Shown piece by piece: positions 19,791 through 24,585 of a stretch of 24,585 nucleotides of DNA. The notes under the pieces were generated by a model. The model was given only the letters and a program-made list of their open reading frames with translations, made no database searches and was not told the origin of the DNA. The DNA comes from Sphaeroforma arctica JP610 (taxonomy: Eukaryota; Opisthokonta; Ichthyosporea; Ichthyophonida). A program made the translations under genes and the position numbers. Each line of letters starts with the position of its first letter. Within the stretch, counting starts at the first letter, position 1. The stretch covers positions 34,039-58,623 of the forward strand of contig NW_014040401.1 in assembly GCF_001186125.1 (NCBI RefSeq). Direction: 5' to 3'.

Positions 19791-20533
19791 TGAGAGACTA
19801 CAGTAGTAGACGTATTTCTATATACGTTAATAACGCTTACGTCGTCCGCCCGAGAGTAATTTGGGACTTGTTCTCAAATTAATATAAGTATAGGTGGGTC
19901 AGCCCGAGAGAACGTAAGAGTAATTTGAGACTTCTTCTCAGATTATAACGTTTTCGACAAATATTCATCTGTTTGTTCAACGTTTTTCGCCCAATCCATC
20001 TACAGAAGTGCCAGAGTCAACAGTCTTCAGCCTTCAGCCTTCAGCCCTTGATTGTAAAATTGAGGGGGAGTGAGAGACTACAGTAGTAGACGTATTTCTA
20101 TATACGTTAATAACGTTTTATGTCGTCAGCCCGAGAGTGATTTGGGACTTGTTCTCAAATTAATATAAGTATAGGTGGGTCAGCCCGAGAGAACGTAAGA
20201 GTAATTTGAGACTTCTTCTCAGATTATTCTATTTATAGAATACGGGCCACCGGCTAGCCGAGAGCCGAGGTCCGAGACTGAGTATAGTAACAGAGAATAT
20301 GATATATTTATTCTAGAAAATATATCCGAGTGCTAAAGTGTTCTGCATAAAGTTTTTCTCATACTGATCATATGAGTTTTTACCCTGGCCAACCCAAGTG
20401 GTTGAACACTAGACAAACACCATCAGAATATAACTGAGGGTGAGATCATAATAAATTCATTCGAATGCACCATACTTTAGATATACTAGCACTATACTAT
20501 TAGTCCCCCACACCGCACGCTAACAACTTAACA
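19791..20533 (+). mobile_element. Reduced Ty1/copia-like element of family 1, flanked by CACAG target duplication
   Basis: The element begins with about 157 bp of LTR (TGAGAGACTACAGTAGTAGA), continues with about 120 bp of internal 3' sequence that ends in a polypurine tract (TTGAGGGGGAG, to 20070), and finishes with a full LTR at 20071-20533 ending ACTTAACA. The 5-bp sequence CACAG lies directly before (19786-19790) and after (20534-20538), as expected for a copia-type integration. The two LTR parts differ at only a handful of positions over the shared stretch, which suggests a moderately young insertion. It is a relic without coding capacity. Confidence 0.85.
20071..20533 (+). repeat. Family 1 LTR (3' LTR), 463 bp
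   Basis: Starts TGAGAGACTACA and ends ACTTAACA (TG...CA). It has two CAGCCCGAGAG motifs in its first half, and a conserved stretch TCTCATACTGATCATATGAG followed by TTTTTACCCTGGCCAACCCA in its second half. Confidence 0.85.
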
Positions 20534-20538
20534 CACAG

Positions 20539-21180
20539 ACCCCAATGTTATAGCGAGCTCTCTCATTGACTTGGTACAATAATTCATATTCGTAGTACTA
20601 CAACCGGAGTTGTTGATATCGAACACGGCTACTTTATCGTCGAATGTCCGGATGAATCCCAAAACACCCTTACACAACGCGAGCGACTCTTAGACCTGGA
20701 AGCAGTATTCAGAATACCTCAAGCGGACCAAAACATTCTATCTGTTACAGCGGAATGGTTTTGACATCACTTTCCTTGTCCAACAAGTTGAGAGACATGG
20801 CCCTCAGAGTGTATTTTCAAGACCTATACGGCACTACACATCGTGTCTCTGCTACTAATGGTCTTTGTAAGATCTCCATAGTGAAACAAACTCATTCATG
20901 TATGACTCGAGCAACACTCAAGCAAAGCAACATAGATTCTTTCTAATTGGAAATTGCCCCTCCCTGACTTGTTTCAGAAACATGTCTTTGAACTCTTTGG
21001 TGTCGTTGACATCGATTTATTTTCGAGCGCGAATAATGCGCAAGCTTCTATGTAATGTAGTCTCGACGACGACGCCCCTCTTCACGACGCCTTTACGCAA
21101 AGCTGGACGCAACCCAAGATCCACCTTTTTGACAGCATGCCCTACACTAGAAAAGCATAGACCGCAACATTCGCTAAGCT
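20539..21180 (+). mobile_element. Retroelement pol-like fossil with an RNase H-like signature
   Basis: Continuation of the fossil at 18481-19790 after the copia insertion. Near 20970-21130 the plus strand encodes FELFGVVDIDLFSS and DAFTQSWTQ. This order (F-G-x-x-D-I-D-L-F-A-S, then D-A-F-x-Q-x-W) is that seen in the RNase H region of DIRS-like and some gypsy-like elements. The rest is too decayed to place, and the element's family is unresolved. It is broken in several places. Confidence 0.4.
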
Positions 21181-21980
21181 AGATAGCGAAAACAGTTTTA
21201 TCACTGTCGTATTCTCATTATAACCCAACAACAAGTGTTACAAACAGACGTTACAACAACTACATTCTCATATCGAGGTTATACGCACAACAACCGAGAC
21301 ATTCAATACGAATGATACCAAAGCGTGTACGTACAACAAAGAAATACTTTAAATAGTTAGATTACGAAAAGTGAATTAAGTTTGGCTTTTAGGACTACAT
21401 CGGTCTACATTTATTCGGTGTCATTAACTTAGAACAGATAATGTTCCAGACGTCGCGATACTTCAATCCTAGATAATATTAAAATGACTCTGAGTCCAGC
21501 TTGAGAAGGAAAAAAAGGCGAGATCAACACAATTCAACTTATCAAAATCACTTACGTGTCTCCAAACTCTCCAGACATACACGGCCTTGTGGAACGCACC
21601 TACGGGATCCCAACGGGAGCACTAAGGACATGCTGTGCTGTTTCTTTCAATACTCCGACCAAACTTAAAGTATGTGAGCTAAAGCGATTCGTCACGCCAT
21701 TTCAATGAAGGCCATCCAGTGTGACAAGCGCAACCTCGACAACAGGTCCGCTTGGGAACTATTCTGGAAGGATAGTACAGACGCGCGATCAAAACCAATT
21801 CACGAACATAATAGCTACCTTGGTCAGTGGTATGGATGGCCAAAATGGCGACCTTACACAGGCCCGTGTTGTGTTTACACATAAGAGTAATATGTGTTGG
21901 TGTTTGTAAATAATATCCAGCAGCACAGAGAGCTGCGGGTATGAAATACATGTATGCGCATGTAACAAACAGATGATTAG
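21181..21980 (+). mobile_element. Decayed pol-like sequence with an integrase-like piece
   Basis: Near 21560-21620 the plus strand encodes SPNSPDIHGLVERTYG, like the P-Q-x-N-G-x-x-E-R motif at the end of an integrase core. Further right, NRSAWELF resembles the start of a copia-type reverse transcriptase region. The pieces are short and the sequence is heavily broken; whether they belong to the fossil on the left or to another element is not clear. Confidence 0.35.
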
Positions 21981-22538
21981 TGAGAGACTACAGGTCTCAG
22001 GACAGATTTTACAGCAAGAAACTATCTTTGATTTATGGGAGTCATCAGAGATAGTTCACTCCCGAGAGCTAAGTCGTCAGAGATAGCTCACTCCCGAGAG
22101 CTAAGTCATCAGAGTTAGCTCACTCCCGAGAACTAATCAAGTTGCTCAAATTACTCTCGAGAGTTGAATTATTACTTAACCGACTTCCGAGAGCAGATTT
22201 AGTTTCTCAACCGATTCCCGAAAGTGGATTAAGCCTGTCAACCACAACATATTAATAATAGCTGCGGTTCTATGTGAGTCACGACCTATGCGGAAAGGTA
22301 TCATGTGATCAGCGTGAGATTTAGTTGCAGAGAAGTTAAAATAGAAAAGCATCGAAGTGTTGAAGTGTTCCGCATAAGGTTTCTCATACTGACCATATGA
22401 GTTTTTACCCTGGTCAGCCCAAGCAGCTGAACACTAGCAAAAACACCTTAGGTATAAAACCAAAGGTGAGGTCAGAAATATATACATACGTTTGCACTTT
22501 ATTTAAAGCCTACTACATTGCACTCTAACAACTTATCA
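21981..22538 (+). repeat. Family 1 LTR (5' LTR of the copia-like element), 558 bp
   Basis: Begins TGAGAGACTACAGG and ends ACTTATCA. It shares the second-half blocks of the LTR at 20071-20533 (CATACTGACCATATGAG, TTTTTACCCTGG, CAGCCCAAG, CACTCTAACA). Its first half is different and contains a 32-bp tandem repeat. I could not assign a primer binding site behind it. Confidence 0.85.
22041..22136 (+). repeat. 32-bp tandem repeat within the LTR, three copies
   Basis: Units start GTCATCAGAG, GTCGTCAGAG and GTCATCAGAG at 22041, 22073 and 22105 and each contain CACTCCCGAGAG (last copy CACTCCCGAGAA). More diverged CCCGAGAG-type motifs continue to about 22220. Position in the U3 part of an LTR makes an enhancer-like role plausible. 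Confidence 0.85.
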
Positions 22539-22564
22539 GGTCACTCTGATCTAGCGCTATCAAT

Positions 22565-23544
22565 ATGCCTACTGTGAACTCTAAGGATATCAAGACCCCC
22601 TCTATTCTTGAATCGAAGGTCGACTGGCTTCCTTGGAAAACCCAGACAATTCTATCCGTGAATTGTGAAGGAATCCCGACAATATTGACCGATCCAAGCC
22701 CATCTAGAGGCAACCGATGGACACCCAAGGAAGTCGCTGAGCCATATCGGATTATCAACCGCACCTTATCTCCACTGTTGCAAACGGAGATCAGCCAATT
22801 CATTGATAAGCCGTGGGAAGTTTTTGCCGCACCGAACCGCAAGTTTGAAGCTCTGACCGAAGATGATATCCATACATTAGAAGGAAAACTAAACCGCATC
22901 ACGCAAGAACAGAACGAATGTTACGCCAGCCTTATCAATCGTCTCAACACGACATTTGTGAAATTCAAAAACGCCGGAGGTGCGAAGTCTAACAACAGCC
23001 TATGCGCTATTCTACGGCAGGCTGTAAACGACGATAATCATACTGTTAAGATTACGTTGAAGACACCCGCTATGATGACCATGACATATGATGAGCTCAT
23101 CACGTACCTCATCGCATTGGATCCAGATGAAAGTGACCCATCAACCATTGTGCACGGCGCGCATGCAGCTATATCGACAGGAAATTGTGCTTTCTGCAAT
23201 AATCGTGGGCATTCCATCGGGCAATGCCGTAAGCTACCAGCGCTATTCAAATCATGCGTTGCTGATAACCCACATAATCAGGGTCGTAACCACGACGGCC
23301 GTAAACGTTACGATCGACGGATTGACAAATCTGGTACTCGTCATGACATGAGAGACTACAGTTTAAAGTCCAAGAACAATGACAAGCATCGCCGACCTGA
23401 TTCGAATCGTGACTACCATACTCGTGTGGAACAGTACAACAGAAACAACAGCTACCAATACCGCAACGATAATCACAATGATCAGGACCGACAGGACTAC
23501 CGAGTAGATAGGTACAATCGACGCGACTACGACGATTGTAGATA
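22565..23544 (+). mobile_element. Ty1/copia-like gag of the family 1 element
   Basis: An open gag frame of about 326 codons starts 27 bases after the LTR. The N-terminal part has the W-x-x-W start (VDWLPWKTQTIL) of copia-type gag (UBN2-like), followed by a helical region. A CCHC zinc knuckle CAFCNNRGHSIGQC (C-x2-C-x4-H-x4-C) lies at residues 208-221, and a long tail rich in R, D, N, Y and H follows, likely RNA-binding. At 23545 it is interrupted by the insertion of a family 2 LTR, and the rest of this element is not seen in the window. Confidence 0.85.
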
Positions 23545-24467
23545 TGTAATAGCCGGGCCTCTACATTAGACTCTATGTTATATACGTACTCTTAAGCAGT
23601 ACGTAAAATTTAAATAAGGAACTTATATTTTCTAAATGGTCTTTAACGGTTTTATTAATTAATACCTTATCTATTTTACATATCAGATATTTGGACAAGG
23701 CCATTAAAAGGCCCCAGTAAAATACCAGACATAAGATTTGGTCTAGTTCTATTAATAGAACTATATTTGCTTTCCAAATCTATTTATATCTTAATACTTC
23801 AGTAGCGAGATGGCTCAAACGAACATAGGTTTCTAGGGACTATTAACGTTACCTAGTTTATCCTCCGTTCAGCCAACCAGATGTGCCAGTCTGATGAAGG
23901 CTAAGTCGGTAATTCTTGATAAGTGGCAAGCTATTGGTTAATGCACTAACTATGGACATCAAGCGTATTTTTCTTTTTTTTTTTTCTTCTTCTTTTTTTC
24001 TTTTTCTTTTTTTCTTTTCTTTTTTTCTTTTCTTTTTTTCTAAAGATAGGATTTTATGAGTCTCTCGGATTCGCCCCAACGAAATATACCATAGTTTCTA
24101 ATAGAGCGACAACGAAACACTAAATAAAATCCCTTCGGCGAAAACAGTACTGAGAGGATTATATATAGGCAATGTCTCAGCCCCACAATCCCTCAGAGTA
24201 TTGCTGTTTTCACGAGGCATACTTAACTTTACTAAAAGACTCATTTCGTTTATTTACTTTGAATTTCACGATACTTAGACTATACATACGTGTTTAATTA
24301 CTCTAGGGCGTTAATATCGCCTTGATAGACCAAATTTTACACATTTTAAAGTTAGCAAAGGTATTAATTACTTAGACTACTTAAACTTAAAGGTAGATAA
24401 CTACCACAAAAATTTTCTTGTCCAAGCGAGTCCTTAAGAGACCAGCTAGCAGTCATGAGTTAAGATT
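23545..24467 (+). mobile_element. Family 2 LTR and leader inserted in the copia gag
   Basis: The LTR begins TGTAATAGCCGGGCC at 23545. Its first 300 bp match 18164-18480 in inverted orientation. It contains a perfect 20-bp palindrome at 23744-23763, a long pyrimidine tract, and a TTATATATAGG TATA-like box near 24158. The LTR end and primer binding site before the start codon at 24468 could not be fixed. The element runs off the window, so its completeness is unknown. Confidence 0.7.
23968..24041 (+). repeat. Polypyrimidine (T/C) tract in the family 2 LTR
   Basis: About 74 bases of almost only T with scattered C. It is not present in the inverted copy at the matching place, so it is an expansion specific to this copy or lies beyond the conserved part. 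Confidence 0.9.
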
Positions 24468-24585
24468 ATGACCAAGAAAGACAATACTCCTTCTAAGAAG
24501 CGTAGAGCTGAAAAGAAGAAGCTGGAGAGAGAAGCCGCTAGCGCTGCCGCAGAAGCAACCGCCGGCGCTGCCGATGCGTTTAACC
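24468..24585 (+). mobile_element. Start of a gag-like frame of the family 2 element, cut by the window end
   Basis: ATG at 24468 opens 39 codons that remain open to the window end. The segment is Lys/Arg-rich (SKKRRAEKKKLERE) and then Ala-rich (AASAAAEATAGAADA). Its place behind the LTR and the similar start of the minus-strand family 2 copy at 17045 support a gag N-terminus. A host gene start cannot be ruled out from 39 codons. Confidence 0.5.

Noticed and set aside
22525-22902. 125-codon minus-strand open frame
   Set aside because: Antisense shadow of the copia gag.

Overview
The window looks like nuclear DNA from an intron-bearing eukaryote. It holds a C2H2 zinc-finger gene, a SET-domain methyltransferase gene and an RMDN (FAM82) family gene, and introns of roughly 0.4 to 1.3 kb separate the matching coding blocks. 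The RMDN gene and the style of the zinc-finger gene suggest an opisthokont, possibly a unicellular relative of animals such as an ichthyosporean. That placement is an inference; no sequence here proves it.

The left 10 kb is host gene space. A single-exon zinc-finger gene (1183-3237, +) faces a SET-domain gene on the minus strand (about 5736 down to 4181, 5' end not found), so the two converge on 3238-4180. The RMDN1-like gene (6500-10085, +, first coding exon(s) not found) points away from the SET gene. The gap between those two (5737-6499) holds short degenerate tandem repeats, a TA microsatellite with two unresolved bases and a GTTT microsatellite. RMDN intron 1 carries a 52-bp minisatellite of eight copies, and intron 3 carries a short TTTAGGG telomere-like tract.

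From about 10.1 kb to the right end I see no intact host gene. In order, there is a featureless stretch, an integrase fossil of Ty3/gypsy type (about 11.7-12.2 kb), a degenerate satellite-like array (12.66-14.16 kb), and then layered LTR-retrotransposon fossils. At least two LTR families are present. Family 1 is Ty1/copia-like, its LTRs begin TGAGAGACTACA, and it occurs as a reduced relic with a CACAG target duplication (19786-20538), as an LTR plus gag (21981-23544), and as a minus-strand LTR (about 14443-14740). Family 2 has LTRs beginning TGTAAYAGCCGGGCC and occurs in opposite orientations at about 18480 (leading leftward) and at 23545 (leading rightward off the window, inside the family 1 gag). 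Other gag-like and pol-like fossil pieces lie between them.

I found no RNA genes, no CRISPR array and no clear undescribed defence or metabolic system. The most unusual structures are the in-frame tandem repeat overlapping the SET core, the 52-bp minisatellite, the satellite-like array, the 285-bp direct duplication, and the repeat- and palindrome-rich LTRs.
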